Positions 8,102-18,603 are shown, numbered from the stretch's first letter. The stretch is DNA of 64,000 nt from Lachnoclostridium sp. An138 (GCF_002160765.1 NZ_NFLF01000003.1:124001-188000), one strand, 5' to 3'. Program-made: numbers and translations. The notes: generated by a model from the letters alone, not told the origin.

Positions 8102-9121
8102 ATGGCAATTCTAGTGACAGGCGGTGCGGGCTTTATCGGAAGCCACACCTGTGTGGAGCTTTTAAATGCGGGCTATGATGTGGTTGTGGTGGACAATCTG
8201 TATAATTCCAGCAGGAAGGCCATAGATCGTGTGGAACAGATCACAGGAAAGCATGTGACCTTTTATGAGGCGGATATTCTCGATCGGGAGGCGCTGAATG
8301 AAGTCTTTGATAAGGAAAAGATCGATTCTGTGATTCACTTCGCCGGCCTGAAGGCTGTGGGAGAGTCCGTGGCAAAGCCCATCGAGTACTATTACAATAA
8401 TATCGCCGGAACACTGGTGCTCTGTGACGTGATGAGAAATCATGGCGTGAAGAATATTGTATTCAGTTCTTCCGCTACCGTGTACGGAGATCCGGCTTTT
8501 GTTCCGATTACAGAAGAATGCCCCAAGGGAAAATGCACGAATCCCTACGGACAGACCAAGAGTATGCTGGAGCAGGTTCTGGAGGACATCTACGTGTCGG
8601 ATCATGACTGGAAGGTGATTCTCCTGCGTTACTTCAATCCCATCGGAGCCCACAAGAGCGGACTGATCGGGGAAGATCCGAAGGGAATTCCCAACAACCT
8701 GGTTCCCTATGTGGCGCAGGTAGCCATCGGGAAGCTGGAGTGTGTAGGCGTGTTTGGAAACGATTACGATACGCCGGACGGCACAGGCGTGCGGGATTAT
8801 ATCCATGTGGTGGATCTGGCAAAGGGCCATGTGGCAGCTATCGAAAAAATGGAGAAGTCTGAGGGCGGCGTTCAGGTTTACAATCTGGGAACCGGAAAAG
8901 GGTACAGTGTGCTGGACGTGATCCATGCGTTCTCCAAAGCCTGCGGAAAGGAACTTCCCTATGTGATCAAGCCCCGCAGACCCGGCGATATCGCCACCTG
9001 CTATGCAGATCCTGCAAAAGCAAAGGCAGAGCTGGGCTGGGAAGCTCAGTACGGCATAGACGAAATGTGCGAGGATTCCTGGAGATGGCAGACCATGAAC
9101 CCCAATGGTTATGCGGATTAA
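8102..9121 (+). CDS. galE: UDP-glucose 4-epimerase
   Basis: Interconverts UDP-glucose and UDP-galactose (Leloir pathway and precursor supply for surface glycans). A 339-residue extended short-chain dehydrogenase with the NAD-binding TGGAGFIGSH at residues 6-15, the SSSATVYG strand, and the catalytic YxxxK in NPYGQTK. AGGAGG precedes ATG 8102 at good spacing. No galK or galT gene is nearby, so it may serve glycan synthesis as much as galactose use. Confidence 0.96.
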   Translation: MAILVTGGAGFIGSHTCVELLNAGYDVVVVDNLYNSSRKAIDRVEQITGKHVTFYEADILDREALNEVFDKEKIDSVIHFAGLKAVGESVAKPIEYYYNNIAGTLVLCDVMRNHGVKNIVFSSSATVYGDPAFVPITEECPKGKCTNPYGQTKSMLEQVLEDIYVSDHDWKVILLRYFNPIGAHKSGLIGEDPKGIPNNLVPYVAQVAIGKLECVGVFGNDYDTPDGTGVRDYIHVVDLAKGHVAAIEKMEKSEGGVQVYNLGTGKGYSVLDVIHAFSKACGKELPYVIKPRRPGDIATCYADPAKAKAELGWEAQYGIDEMCEDSWRWQTMNPNGYAD

Positions 9122-9175
9122 AAGATAGAAGCGGAAGAACGGTAAGAATAAAACTCAGAAAATATGGATCAGCGG

Positions 9176-9209
9176 GCAGCCTGCCTTTCGGGGCAGGCTG
9201 CGTTCTGTT
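9176..9209 (+). terminator. Hairpin after galE
   Basis: GCAGCCTGCC (9176-9185) and GGCAGGCTGC (9192-9201) form a perfect 10-bp stem with a TTTCGG loop. The following GTTCTGTT is only a weak U tract, so it may be a partial terminator or attenuator before the DUF1846 gene. Confidence 0.55.
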
Positions 9210-9269
9210 AGAAATCCGGCGGACCAAAAGCCGGACAGACGTGTGGACAAAAGAGGGAGACAAGATCGA

Positions 9270-10724
9270 ATGAATAAAGGATTTGACAACGAAAAATATC
9301 TGAAGATGCAGTCGGAGCATATCCGGGAGCGCATCAGCCAGTTTGACAATAAACTTTACCTGGAATTCGGCGGGAAGCTTTACGATGATTATCATGCTTC
9401 CAGAGTACTGCCGGGCTTTGAGCCGGACAGCAAGCTGAGGATGCTCATGCAGCTGGCCGATCAGGTGGAGATTGTGATTGTGATCAGCGCGGAGGACATT
9501 GAGAAGAACAAGGTGCGGGGAGATCTGGGAATTACCTATGATTCCGATTTGCTGCGCCTGAAGGCGGTGTTTGAGTCCAAGAATCTCTATGTGGGAAGCG
9601 TATGTATTACCCATTTCGCAGGGCAGTACAGCGCGCAGATGTTCCAGAGCCGCCTGGAGAAGATGGGCGTAAAGGTGTACCGTCATTATCTGATTCCGGG
9701 ATACCCGAACAACATTCCGCTGATAGTCAGCGAGGAAGGTTACGGACATAATGAGTATATTGAGACGAGCAAGCCGCTGGTCGTAGTGACGGCTCCGGGC
9801 CCGGGAAGCGGAAAGATGGCTACCTGCCTTTCCCAGCTTTATCATGAGCATAAGCGGGGAATCCGGGCGGGTTATGCCAAGTACGAGACCTTCCCGATCT
9901 GGAACCTGCCTTTAAGCCACCCGGTTAATCTGGCCTATGAGGCCGCGACTGCGGATTTGAATGATGTAAATATGATTGACCCCTACCATCTGGAAGCATA
10001 CGGAAAGACCACGGTGAATTATAACCGGGATGTGGAGATCTTCCCTGTGCTGAAGGCTATCTTCATGCAGATCTACGGAGACTGCCCCTATCAGTCTCCG
10101 ACCGACATGGGAGTCAATATGGCGGGCAACTGTATTGTGGACGATGAGGTCTGCCGCAAAGCCTCCTGCCAGGAGATTATCCGCCGCTATTATCACACCC
10201 TGGTTAATATCGCCCGCGGGAAAGCCACGGAGGAAGAGGCTTACAAGATAGAGCTTCTGATGAACAAAGCGGGCGTCACCACAAAGGATCGGAAGGTTGT
10301 GGCGGCGGCCCTGAACCGCGCGGAGGAGACCGGACATACGGCGGCGGCTCTGGAACTGCCGGACGGACGCCTGATCACCGGAAAGACAAGCGACCTGATG
10401 GGAGCCTGCTCTGCGCTTTTGATTAAGGCGCTGAAGGAGCTGGCCGGAATCGATAAGGACGTGCTTCTGATTACGCCGAATATCATTATGCCCATTCAGA
10501 AACTGAAGGTAAAGTATCTGGGAAGCAGGAATCCCCGGCTTCACATGGAGGAGGTGCTGATTGCCCTGTCTGCCAGCTCCGAGAGCAATGAAGTGGCAGA
10601 CCTGGCTCTGAAACAGCTTCCGCACCTGCGGGGAAGCCAGGTCCACACCTCACGGATGCTGAGCGATACGGATGAGAAGACCTTCCAGAAGCTGGGCGTG
10701 CTGCTGACCTCAGAGCCCAGATAG
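9270..10724 (+). CDS. DUF1846 family protein
   Basis: A 484-residue member of the DUF1846 family, which is widespread in Firmicutes and has no settled biochemical role known to me. Visible landmarks are a N-terminal FDNEKYLKMQSEHIRERI segment, a Rossmann-like region rich in short beta strands, and GPGSGKMATCLSQLYHEHK near residue 180, which resembles a P-loop and hints at nucleotide binding. No membrane segment or signal peptide. ATG 9270 is preceded by AGGGAG at about ten bases; an upstream in-frame ATG at 9243 lacks a site. The family assignment is firm, the function open. Confidence 0.88.
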   Translation: MNKGFDNEKYLKMQSEHIRERISQFDNKLYLEFGGKLYDDYHASRVLPGFEPDSKLRMLMQLADQVEIVIVISAEDIEKNKVRGDLGITYDSDLLRLKAVFESKNLYVGSVCITHFAGQYSAQMFQSRLEKMGVKVYRHYLIPGYPNNIPLIVSEEGYGHNEYIETSKPLVVVTAPGPGSGKMATCLSQLYHEHKRGIRAGYAKYETFPIWNLPLSHPVNLAYEAATADLNDVNMIDPYHLEAYGKTTVNYNRDVEIFPVLKAIFMQIYGDCPYQSPTDMGVNMAGNCIVDDEVCRKASCQEIIRRYYHTLVNIARGKATEEEAYKIELLMNKAGVTTKDRKVVAAALNRAEETGHTAAALELPDGRLITGKTSDLMGACSALLIKALKELAGIDKDVLLITPNIIMPIQKLKVKYLGSRNPRLHMEEVLIALSASSESNEVADLALKQLPHLRGSQVHTSRMLSDTDEKTFQKLGVLLTSEPR

Positions 10725-10801
10725 GCCAGAGGAGACTGGAGCTGCATTTTATCGGCTGTGCGGGAAACAGAGCGATGGTAAGAGAAGTACGAGGCAGTAT
10801 C

Positions 10802-11908
10802 ATGGAAATTCGGACGACATACACGGAAAGACAGTGTAAAGAATACGCGCACTACTGGAGCCGGATATACACTTCCGGAATCAGAAGAAAAGAGGATGAG
10901 GGCGGTAATGGCAGGCTGATTCTCAGCCTGGCAGTCCATTTTCTGGCCTATCTGCTTGGATGGGGAGCGCTGCGGATAATTCTTGGCTATCTGCTTATGT
11001 GGCATTCAGACAGGCAGATGATTTACTGGTTTCAGCAGCTCTTTTTCGGAGCGATTTTCCTGTCGTTTCTGCTGTCTGAAATTCTGAAAAGGATATGGCT
11101 GTATGAGATAACGGTAAAAGAGCTTGGAAAAAGAAAAGAGCTGACAATTTCTATAGAAGAGACAGGACTGCGTTACCGGACAAAGGACGGTCAATGGTTC
11201 TGGCCCAGAGAAGAGACGAATCCTGTGATAAGCCTGAAATCCACTCTTGTTCTGAGCAGAGGGGAGATCAGAAATATCCGCGGCATCAAGGAGAATGTGC
11301 TGTTGATTCCTACGGAGGATTTGACGGCAGAGCAGCGCAGGGCGCTGGCGGGATGGAAGGGCTGCGGCAAAAGGGAAAAGGTACAGAGATGGTGGCTGTT
11401 TGATTTGGCGTTCTTTGCTGGGATTCTGGGAATTTTGTCCGCGGGAGTCCTGTATCTGGCGCAGGCCAGACAGCTGACGCTCTATTCTTTTGAGCTGGAA
11501 ATGGACCCGGAGTATCAGACGAGCGCGTTTCTGGAATCCTGTGAAGGCTATGTTTTTTCTTCGACGGGAGAAGACGCGGAAGAAATTGTGTCAGATGGTA
11601 TCAAGGGACTGTTTGACAGTCTTGAAATGGATATGCATTATTTTGGACCGGTGTCCTGCGATGAAGTTCAGATTCTTTATGAAGATGGAGAGAAGATCGC
11701 GGCAGAGGTTAAGGTGACGGTTCAGCCGGCAGAACCTCCTGCGCCCTATAATTTTATAGCGGATGACATGGACCCTGAAAAAGATACCCGGGTACAGGAA
11801 TTGGTGTTGCTGGAACGGCAGGAAAATGATGAATACCAGATTTCGGAAATCGGAGCGGAGATAAATATAATAGGGGAAGGAAATAAAGAGCCGCGCCAGG
11901 CTGAGTAA
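10802..11908 (+). CDS. YcxB-like membrane protein, function unknown
   Basis: About 368 residues. Two hydrophobic helices near residues 35-85 (LILSLAVHFLAYLLGWGAL and LFFGAIFLSFLLSE) are followed by a region like YcxB C-terminal domains (SIEETGLRYRTKDGQWFWP), then a third helix (LAFFAGILGILSAGVLYLA) and an acidic C-terminal domain of about 140 residues that would lie outside the cell if the topology is Nin. The start is uncertain: ATG 10775 and ATG 10802 both have weak ribosome sites; the latter has GAGG nine to twelve bases away. No operon partner is evident. I do not recognise a function. Confidence 0.6.
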   Translation: MEIRTTYTERQCKEYAHYWSRIYTSGIRRKEDEGGNGRLILSLAVHFLAYLLGWGALRIILGYLLMWHSDRQMIYWFQQLFFGAIFLSFLLSEILKRIWLYEITVKELGKRKELTISIEETGLRYRTKDGQWFWPREETNPVISLKSTLVLSRGEIRNIRGIKENVLLIPTEDLTAEQRRALAGWKGCGKREKVQRWWLFDLAFFAGILGILSAGVLYLAQARQLTLYSFELEMDPEYQTSAFLESCEGYVFSSTGEDAEEIVSDGIKGLFDSLEMDMHYFGPVSCDEVQILYEDGEKIAAEVKVTVQPAEPPAPYNFIADDMDPEKDTRVQELVLLERQENDEYQISEIGAEINIIGEGNKEPRQAE

Positions 11909-11922
11909 TCAGCCGGCGCGGC
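11881..11922. terminator. Bidirectional hairpin over the stop codon
   Basis: GCCGCGCC (11890-11897) pairs with GGCGCGGC (11915-11922), with an inner stem GGCTGA/TCAGCC around a GTAA loop. The stop codon of the membrane protein is inside the hairpin. On minus it is followed by CTCTTTATTT, suiting pyrG termination. Confidence 0.65.
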
Positions 11923-11979
11923 CCTTCCATTTAGTTTCGTGAGCTGCCGGGATAAGAGGTCTGTGTGAGAAAAAGCTGA

Positions 11980-13599
11980 TTATTCCGCAGCTCTGGATTT
12001 TTTATGTTCCAGCGCGGCGGCCACAAAACCGCGGAACAGCGGGTGGGGCCGGTTGGGTCTGGATTTCAGCTCGGGGTGTCCCTGAGTGGCCAGGAAAAAC
12101 GGGTGGGATTTCAACTCTATCATTTCCACGATTCGGCCGTCGGGGGAAAGTCCGGACAGGGTCATACCGGCGTCTTTCAGGGCGCTGCGGTAATCGTTGT
12201 TAACTTCGTAGCGGTGCCGGTGGCGTTCGTGAATGGTCTTTTCTCCGTAGAGTTCAAACGCCTTTGTGGAAGGATCGAGAATACAGGGATAGGAGCCAAG
12301 GCGCAGGGTTCCGCCGATGTCTTCAATTCCGTCCTGCTCCGGCATCAGATGAATCATCGGATGGGTAGTCTCGGGATTCAGTTCTGCGCTGTGGGCGTCT
12401 TCCCAGCCAATGACATGGCGGGCGAACTCGACAATGGCCATCTGCATACCAAGGCACAGCCCCAGAAATGGCACCTGATGCTCCCGGGCATAACGGATCG
12501 CGCTGATTTTTCCTTCCGTACCCCGGTCGCCGAAACCGCCGGGAACCAGAATGCCGTCCACATCCCGCAGATATTCTGCGGCATTTTCATCTGTTACCAG
12601 TTCGGAGTCTACCCATTTGATATGGACAACGGCGCGGCTGGCGATGCCGCCGTGCTTCAGGGCCTCCACCACGCTGATATAGGCGTCGTGAAGCTGAATA
12701 TATTTTCCAACCAGAGCTACTGTCACCTCAGAGGTGGGGTGGCGCAGCGCGTCTACCATGGCCGTCCAGTCTGCCAGGTTCGGCTCCGGGCAGGGAAGGT
12801 TCAGACATTCACAGGCCACCTGGGCCAGCTGTTCCTTTTCCATGGCAAGAGGAGCTTCATACAGGTATTCCACGTCCAGATTCTGGAGGACATGGGAGCT
12901 GGGCACATTGCAGAAAAGGGCAATCTTGTCCTTTAGCTGCTGATCCAGAGGATATTCACTGCGGCAGACGATAATATCCGGCCGGATTCCCATGCCCTGC
13001 AGATCCTTGACAGAGGCCTGGGTGGGCTTGGTCTTCAATTCTCCGGAAGCCTTGATATAGGGAATCAGAGTCACATGAATAAGAATAGCGTTCTCATGCC
13101 CTACATCATGCTGAAACTGGCGGATGGCTTCCAGAAAGGGCTGGCTTTCGATATCGCCCACAGTGCCGCCCACTTCGATGATGGCAATATGTGTTTCGTC
13201 TTCCACATAGCTGCGGTAGAAACGGCTTTTGATTTCATTGGTGATATGAGGGATGACCTGTACGGTTCCGCCGCCGTAATCTCCCCGGCGTTCTTTCTGG
13301 AGCACAGACCAGTAGATTTTTCCTGTGGTGACATTGGAGTTTTTTGTAAGAGATTCGTCTATAAAACGCTCATAATGGCCCAGATCCAGATCGGTTTCAG
13401 CACCGTCGTCAGTCACGAAGACCTCCCCGTGCTGTACCGGATTCATGGTTCCGGGATCGATGTTGATATATGGATCGAATTTCTGCATGGTGACCTTGTA
13501 TCCCCGCGCCTTCAGCAGGCGTCCCAGGGAGGCGGCGGTAATGCCTTTTCCAAGGCCGGAGACGACTCCTCCGGTTACAAATACATATTTCACAGGCAT
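11980..13599 (-). CDS. pyrG: CTP synthase
   Basis: Amidates UTP to CTP with glutamine as nitrogen donor, the last step of pyrimidine nucleotide synthesis. The 539 residues have the expected two parts: an N-terminal synthetase domain with the P-loop [10 protein letters not shown] at residues 10-19 and the [14 protein letters not shown] motif, and a C-terminal class I glutamine amidotransferase domain with the nucleophile in GLCLGMQ and the HPE pair in [16 protein letters not shown] lies seven bases before the start on minus. It is a single-gene unit. Confidence 0.97.
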   Translation of the reverse strand: MPVKYVFVTGGVVSGLGKGITAASLGRLLKARGYKVTMQKFDPYINIDPGTMNPVQHGEVFVTDDGAETDLDLGHYERFIDESLTKNSNVTTGKIYWSVLQKERRGDYGGGTVQVIPHITNEIKSRFYRSYVEDETHIAIIEVGGTVGDIESQPFLEAIRQFQHDVGHENAILIHVTLIPYIKASGELKTKPTQASVKDLQGMGIRPDIIVCRSEYPLDQQLKDKIALFCNVPSSHVLQNLDVEYLYEAPLAMEKEQLAQVACECLNLPCPEPNLADWTAMVDALRHPTSEVTVALVGKYIQLHDAYISVVEALKHGGIASRAVVHIKWVDSELVTDENAAEYLRDVDGILVPGGFGDRGTEGKISAIRYAREHQVPFLGLCLGMQMAIVEFARHVIGWEDAHSAELNPETTHPMIHLMPEQDGIEDIGGTLRLGSYPCILDPSTKAFELYGEKTIHERHRHRYEVNNDYRSALKDAGMTLSGLSPDGRIVEMIELKSHPFFLATQGHPELKSRPNRPHPLFRGFVAAALEHKKSRAAE

Positions 13600-14049
13600 A
13601 GGATTCCCTCCTCATGAAAATAAAGATAACATATGGCTTCAAAAAAATAACTTCCCTATTATAACGCCGCCTTTGTAAAAAATCCAGGGTTTCCGGTCAA
13701 AAACACGCCGAAAAAATTACGGAAATTTTGGGAAAAAACGTATTTTTCAAAGACGGAATTTCAGGGAAAGCGGGGCGGACCGGGGCGGGCGCTCCTGCCG
13801 GTTTCGGGCGTCTGCTGGCCGGGGGGCAGACTGGGAATTAGGAGTCTGCAAACCCACCCTCAAAAAGAATTTTTGCGGCGCCGCGGATGCTGCAGTGAGC
13901 GGAGTGAAGAGCGGCAGAAGCGGCATCGTAACAGAATTTTCACAGGTTTCCGTATTGCTTTCTGGAAAAACACACATTATAATAGTAGTGTTATGATCGT
14001 ATAACCACGCCTGACGGCGCAGCGTTCATGACACATAAGGAGGAGAAAT
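13600..14049. other. Divergent intergenic region pyrG/ftsH
   Basis: No gene is seen. On minus a perfect TATAAT (plus 13658-13663) 60 bp before pyrG has only a weak -35 (TGGATT). On plus there is a short perfect dyad GCAGACT (13826-13832)/AGTCTGC (13843-13849), a G+C-rich purine-biased stretch, and the ftsH promoter at 13955-13983. Confidence 0.6.
13955..13983 (+). promoter_or_regulatory. Sigma-A-type promoter for ftsH
   Basis: TTGCTT (13955-13960), 17-bp spacer, TATAAT (13978-13983). Transcription would start near 13990, giving a 60-nt leader. Confidence 0.75.
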
Positions 14050-16134
14050 ATGGAAGAACATAACAATAATTCCGGCCGCCCTCCCGGCGGCGGAGACGAC
14101 AATAAAAATCCCAGAAACCGTCAGAGCATACTTATGTTTCTGATTATTGCGCTGGTAGCGATTCTGTTCTGGAATTTTATCGGCAATATGGGGTCTTCCA
14201 GCGAAGAAATTACGTATGATGAATTTATACAGATGCTGGATGAGGACAAGGTAGAAAGCGTTGAGATTGGCTCCAGCCAGATCAACATTATTTCTACGGA
14301 AAAAGATGCCCTCGGAAGAAATATTACCTATTATACGGGCACTGTGCCGGATTATTCCCTGCAGCAGCGCCTGGATGAGGCGGATGTGGAGTATTTCTCT
14401 CCGGTAGAGGATTTCCGGAACGTGATACTTTCAGCGATTGTGAATTTCCTGCTTCCGGTACTGCTGCTCTGGGGAGCCTTTGCCCTGCTGATGCGCAGAA
14501 TGGGCGGCGGCAGCGGCATGATGGGCATGAATGTGGGCAAGAGTAAGGCCAAGGTCTACATCGAGAAGGATACCGGAGTGACCTTCAAGGACGTGGCCGG
14601 CGAGGAGGAAGCCAAGGAATCTCTTCAGGAGGTGGTAGATTTCCTTCATAATCCCGGCAAATATGCGCAGATCGGAGCCAAGCTTCCCAAAGGAGCCCTG
14701 TTGGTAGGTCCTCCGGGTACCGGAAAGACGCTGCTTGCCAAAGCGGTGGCAGGGGAGGCCCATGTGCCCTTCTTTTCCCTGTCCGGTTCTGATTTTGTAG
14801 AAATGTTCGTGGGCGTGGGAGCGTCCCGTGTCCGCGATCTGTTTCAGGAGGCGAAAAAGCACTCTCCCTGCATTATTTTTATCGACGAGATTGACGCTAT
14901 CGGAAAGAGCCGTGATTCCCGTTACGGCGGAAATGACGAGCGTGAACAGACGCTGAATCAGCTTCTGGCAGAGATGGACGGCTTTGACAGCCACACGGCC
15001 TGCCTGGTTCTCGGAGCCACGAACCGGCCTGAGGTTCTGGACCCGGCACTCTTACGGCCCGGCCGTTTTGACCGCCGGGTTATCGTAGACCGTCCGGATC
15101 TGAAAGGCCGTGTGGATATCCTGAAGGTGCATTCCAAAAATGTGAAGATGGATGAGACAGTGGATCTGGAGGCCATCGCCCTCGCTACCAGCGGTGCCGT
15201 AGGTTCTGATTTGGCGAACATGATCAACGAGGCGGCGATCCTGGCGGTCAAGAACGGCCGGCAGGCTGTGTCTCAGAAGGATCTGTTTGAGTCTGTGGAA
15301 GTGGTGCTGGTAGGCAAGGAGAAAAAGGACCGCATCATGAGCAAGGAGGAGCGGCGCATTGTGTCCTACCATGAGGTGGGCCATGCCCTGGTCAGCGCCC
15401 TGCAGAAGGACGCGGAGCCGGTGCAGAAAATTACGATTGTGCCCCGTACCATGGGCGCTCTGGGCTATGTGATGCAGGTGCCGGAAGAAGAGAAGTACCT
15501 GAATACGAAGAAAGAGATCGACGCCATGCTGGTGGGCCTGCTGGCGGGCCGCGCGGCGGAGGAGATTGTGTTTGATACCGTGACGACCGGAGCGGCCAAC
15601 GACATTGAAAAGGCGACCCGGATCGCCCGCGCCATGGTGACGCAGTACGGCATGTCGGAAAAATTCGGGCTGATGGGCCTGGAGCATCAGGAAAACGAGT
15701 ATCTGACCGGCCGCGTAGTCATGAACTGCGGCGATGCTACGGCCGCAGAAGTAGATCAGGAGGTTATGAAGATCCTGAAGAAATCCTACGAGGAGGCAAA
15801 GCGGCTGCTGAGTGAAAACCGGGATGCCATGGACAAGATTGCAGAGTACCTGATTCAGAAGGAGACCATCACCGGCAAGGAATTTATGAAGATCTTCCGC
15901 GAGGTGAAAGGAATTCCCGAGCCGGAGGAAAAGAAACCGGAGGAGAGCAGCCACGCACAGGTAAAAGCGGAAGTTCCCCGGCCTGAAAGCCTGCAGCCGG
16001 AGAAGGAGCAGGAAGAGGCTGCACCTTTGAATGCAGAAAACACAGAAGCTGAGCAGTCCGGAGCTGCGCAGAATGCGGAACCGGAAAACGGCGGCCATGT
16101 GGAAGACGCAGAGAAGCAGAATGAAGAAATGTAA
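14050..16134 (+). CDS. ftsH: ATP-dependent zinc metalloprotease FtsH
   Basis: Membrane-anchored AAA+ protease that degrades misfolded membrane proteins and short-lived regulators. Residues 25-46 and about 118-140 are the two membrane helices with an extracytoplasmic loop between. Walker A GPPGTGKT starts at residue 220, Walker B is [10 protein letters not shown], and the zinc-binding HEVGH is at 441-445, with the third ligand in [11 protein letters not shown]. The C-terminus after about residue 620 is an acidic, Glu/Ala/Pro-rich tail of some 70 residues. Length 694. AGGAGG lies before ATG 14050. tilS and hpt, often beside ftsH in Firmicutes, are not adjacent here. Confidence 0.97.
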   Translation: MEEHNNNSGRPPGGGDDNKNPRNRQSILMFLIIALVAILFWNFIGNMGSSSEEITYDEFIQMLDEDKVESVEIGSSQINIISTEKDALGRNITYYTGTVPDYSLQQRLDEADVEYFSPVEDFRNVILSAIVNFLLPVLLLWGAFALLMRRMGGGSGMMGMNVGKSKAKVYIEKDTGVTFKDVAGEEEAKESLQEVVDFLHNPGKYAQIGAKLPKGALLVGPPGTGKTLLAKAVAGEAHVPFFSLSGSDFVEMFVGVGASRVRDLFQEAKKHSPCIIFIDEIDAIGKSRDSRYGGNDEREQTLNQLLAEMDGFDSHTACLVLGATNRPEVLDPALLRPGRFDRRVIVDRPDLKGRVDILKVHSKNVKMDETVDLEAIALATSGAVGSDLANMINEAAILAVKNGRQAVSQKDLFESVEVVLVGKEKKDRIMSKEERRIVSYHEVGHALVSALQKDAEPVQKITIVPRTMGALGYVMQVPEEEKYLNTKKEIDAMLVGLLAGRAAEEIVFDTVTTGAANDIEKATRIARAMVTQYGMSEKFGLMGLEHQENEYLTGRVVMNCGDATAAEVDQEVMKILKKSYEEAKRLLSENRDAMDKIAEYLIQKETITGKEFMKIFREVKGIPEPEEKKPEESSHAQVKAEVPRPESLQPEKEQEEAAPLNAENTEAEQSGAAQNAEPENGGHVEDAEKQNEEM

Positions 16135-16143
16135 ATAACGAAG

Positions 16144-16191
16144 ACCCTGTCTGCAGAGCATCGGATAAAGCGGCCTGCGGGCGGGGTTTTT
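16144..16191 (+). terminator. Intrinsic terminator of ftsH
   Basis: ACCCTGTCTGCAG (16144-16156) pairs along its whole length with CTGCGGGCGGGGT (16175-16187), using some G-U pairs, and runs into TTTTT. Confidence 0.75.
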
Positions 16192-16214
16192 GCGCAGAAA
16201 AAGGAGAAGACAGC

Positions 16215-17684
16215 ATGAAAAACCACACAATGATGCAGTATTTTGAATGGTATCTTCCGGAGAACGGCCTTCACTGGCGCCGCTGCGCTGCCCAGGCCGG
16301 CAGACTTGAAGAGGCCGGCATTGACATGGTCTGGCTGCCTCCGGCGTATAAGGGAGCGGCCGGAGCGAAAAGTGTGGGATATGATGTATATGATATGTAC
16401 GATCTGGGCGAATTCGACCAGAAGGGGTCCATCCGGACAAAATACGGCATCCGTGACGAATATCTGGCTGCAGTCCGCGGTCTCCAGCAGCAGGGCATTC
16501 AGGTTTTGGCGGACATTGTGCTGAATCACAGGATGGGGGCGGATGGAACAGAAGTGGTGGTGGCCGATGAGACTCTGAGCACAGACAGAAATCAGGAAAT
16601 CAGCCCGGACCGGACCATTACGGCCTGGACGCGTTTCGATTTTCCCGGCCGCGGAGGAAAATATTCCGGTTTTCAGTGGAGAGCCCGCCATTTCAGCGGC
16701 ACAGACTGGGACGAAGGAGCAAAAAGGAAGGGAATATTCCGCTTTGACGGGAAAAACTGGGAGCGGAAGATTGACAATGAAAACGGCAACTATGACTATC
16801 TGATGGGGGCAGATCTGGATACGGACCAGCCGGAGGTGGTGAAGGAGACTGCCGACTGGGGAAAGTGGTATCTGGATACGGTGCAGATGGATGGCTTCCG
16901 CCTGGACGCAGTGAAGCATATCGGGTTTGATTTTTACCGGGAATGGCTGAAAACCATGCGTACCCATGCGGGAAGAGAAGTGTTTGCTGTGGGCGAATAC
17001 TGGTCCAGGGATGTAAACAAGCTGAGATACTATCTGGATACTTTGGAACGGAGCCTTAGCCTGTTTGATGTGCCCCTCCATTTTCATTTTCTGGAAGCGG
17101 CTACTTCCAATGGAAATTATGATATGAGCAGGATTTATGAGAATACGCTGACCGGCCTGGACCCGGCACATGCGGTTCCTTTTGTGGATAATCATGACAC
17201 TCAGCCGGGGCAGGCTCTTGTGTCCTTTATTCCGGCCTGGTTCAAGCCTCTTGCCTATGCGCTGATTCTCCTGCGGGACGCGGGAATTCCCTGCGTGTTT
17301 TATGGAGATTTTTATGGAATCCCCCACGACAGAATCGCTCCGGTGCCGGGCTTAAAGACACTTCTGAGAGTCCGGAAGCTGTATGCTTATGGAAAAGAAA
17401 ACCTGTATTTTGATGACCCGTCTGTGGTGGGCTTTACCAGAGAAGGGGACGCGGAGCATCCGGATTCCGGCACAGCGGTGCTGCTTACGGACAGCGTAGC
17501 GGGCAGCAAGCGCATGTATGTGGGAAAACAGCATGCCGGGAAAAACATGATGGATGCAATGGGAGGAATCTCAGAGAGCTCCACAGTGGGAGAAGACGGC
17601 TGGGCCGAGTTCCGGGTCGAAGGCGGCTCCGTATCCGTGTGGGTATTTGAAAAAGCGGCGGAAAAGCTGTATATAGAACTGTAA
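16215..17684 (+). CDS. Cytoplasmic alpha-amylase (GH13)
   Basis: Hydrolyses internal alpha-1,4 bonds in starch, glycogen or maltodextrins. There is no signal peptide (starts MKNHTMMQYFEWYLPENG), so it acts in the cytoplasm, probably on stored glycogen or imported oligosaccharides. The (beta/alpha)8 motifs are clear: ADIVLNHR, DGFRLDAVKH with nucleophile D231, VGEYW with acid/base E261, and FVDNHD with D328. The MQYFEWY start and spacing match the Bacillus-liquefying-type subfamily (GH13_5). Length 489. The gene stands alone between two terminators. Other glucan genes in the window are the GH13 at 39943 and malQ at 57257. Confidence 0.93.
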   Translation: MKNHTMMQYFEWYLPENGLHWRRCAAQAGRLEEAGIDMVWLPPAYKGAAGAKSVGYDVYDMYDLGEFDQKGSIRTKYGIRDEYLAAVRGLQQQGIQVLADIVLNHRMGADGTEVVVADETLSTDRNQEISPDRTITAWTRFDFPGRGGKYSGFQWRARHFSGTDWDEGAKRKGIFRFDGKNWERKIDNENGNYDYLMGADLDTDQPEVVKETADWGKWYLDTVQMDGFRLDAVKHIGFDFYREWLKTMRTHAGREVFAVGEYWSRDVNKLRYYLDTLERSLSLFDVPLHFHFLEAATSNGNYDMSRIYENTLTGLDPAHAVPFVDNHDTQPGQALVSFIPAWFKPLAYALILLRDAGIPCVFYGDFYGIPHDRIAPVPGLKTLLRVRKLYAYGKENLYFDDPSVVGFTREGDAEHPDSGTAVLLTDSVAGSKRMYVGKQHAGKNMMDAMGGISESSTVGEDGWAEFRVEGGSVSVWVFEKAAEKLYIEL

Positions 17685-17690
17685 AAAGTA

Positions 17691-17737
17691 AAAAGCAGCG
17701 GGAGGCGTTTAAAATGGGAAGGCCTCCCGCTGCTTTT
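17691..17737. terminator. Bidirectional intrinsic terminator
   Basis: AAAAGCAGCGGGAGGC (17691-17706) and GCCTCCCGCTGCTTTT (17722-17737) form a perfect 16-bp stem. It serves the amylase gene and the convergent phosphatase gene, whose stop codon touches it. Confidence 0.9.
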
Positions 17738-18561
17738 CAGAAACCGTATTCTTCCAGAATGGCGGCAATGCCATCCTCGTCGTTGGTGCCTGTGACCCGG
17801 TCTGCGGCCTCTTGCGCCTCCTGCGCGGCGTTGCCCATGGCAACGCCGGTGCCGGCCTGCCGGAGCATGGAGATATCATTGGTGCCGTCTCCAAAGGCGA
17901 GAGTCTCTTCAGGCTTTATTCCCAGGCGCTCCGCCAGAAAAGCCAGAGCGTGTCCTTTTGTGGCGCTGGCAGCATTTACTTCTATATTAATAGGAAGAGA
18001 CGAGGACACAGCGCACTGGGGAAAGCGGGAAGGAATTTCCTCCAGAGCCTTTTTTCTGGCCTCCATGTCCCGGAAATAAAGCTGCAGCTTCTGCGGGCCG
18101 CTCTCTTCTTCAAAAAGAGTTTTTTCCGGATTTTCTGTGGGAGTGTAAGCCCGTCTCATGCTGTCAAACAGCCAGGGCGCATGAGCGAAATCTTTCATTC
18201 TTTCATAGTAGCGGGAAGAGATGAAGCCCTGTCCGCCCTGGTACCAGCCATAGATAGCAGGCAAAGTATCCATATATTTCATAAGCTCCAGCGCATCTTT
18301 CCTGTCCAGCTCTGCCTGATACAAAAGCCTGTCCTCTTTCAGGTCGAAGACCTCAGCGCCGTTGATGGCGATGACATATCGAAGCGAAGGAAGCGAGGCC
18401 ACATCCACCGGGAGATCCCGGTGCAGCCGGCCTGTGGCCGGCACGAGAACCACGCCGTGCTCTGCGGCCCGGGTAAGCGCGGCCTTTGTCCTTGGTGACA
18501 CGGTTTTTTCGCTGTTCAGTAAAGTTCCGTCCAGATCAAATGCGATCAGCCTGATATTCAT
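17737..18561 (-). CDS. HAD-superfamily hydrolase, Cof type
   Basis: A 274-residue sugar-phosphate-type phosphatase of the Cof/YidA subfamily. Motif I is DLDGTLL at residues 9-15 with the nucleophile and acid Asp, motif II lies in VVLVPATGR, and motif IV is GDGTNDISML (the usual Asn after GDG is Thr). A C2-type cap sits between. Substrates of this family are various phosphosugars and flavin or pyridoxal phosphates; which one applies here is not visible. A minus-strand promoter-like pair lies at 18604-18631. Confidence 0.88.
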   Translation of the reverse strand: MNIRLIAFDLDGTLLNSEKTVSPRTKAALTRAAEHGVVLVPATGRLHRDLPVDVASLPSLRYVIAINGAEVFDLKEDRLLYQAELDRKDALELMKYMDTLPAIYGWYQGGQGFISSRYYERMKDFAHAPWLFDSMRRAYTPTENPEKTLFEEESGPQKLQLYFRDMEARKKALEEIPSRFPQCAVSSSLPINIEVNAASATKGHALAFLAERLGIKPEETLAFGDGTNDISMLRQAGTGVAMGNAAQEAQEAADRVTGTNDEDGIAAILEEYGF

Positions 18562-18603
18562 TCTGAACCTCCCATGAGATAAATGATATTGTTAGCGTCC
18601 CTT

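Noticed and set aside
15855-17327. 490-codon open frame on minus opposite ftsH and amylase
   Set aside because: It spans two clear plus-strand genes and the terminator between them; the translation is low in recognisable domains.
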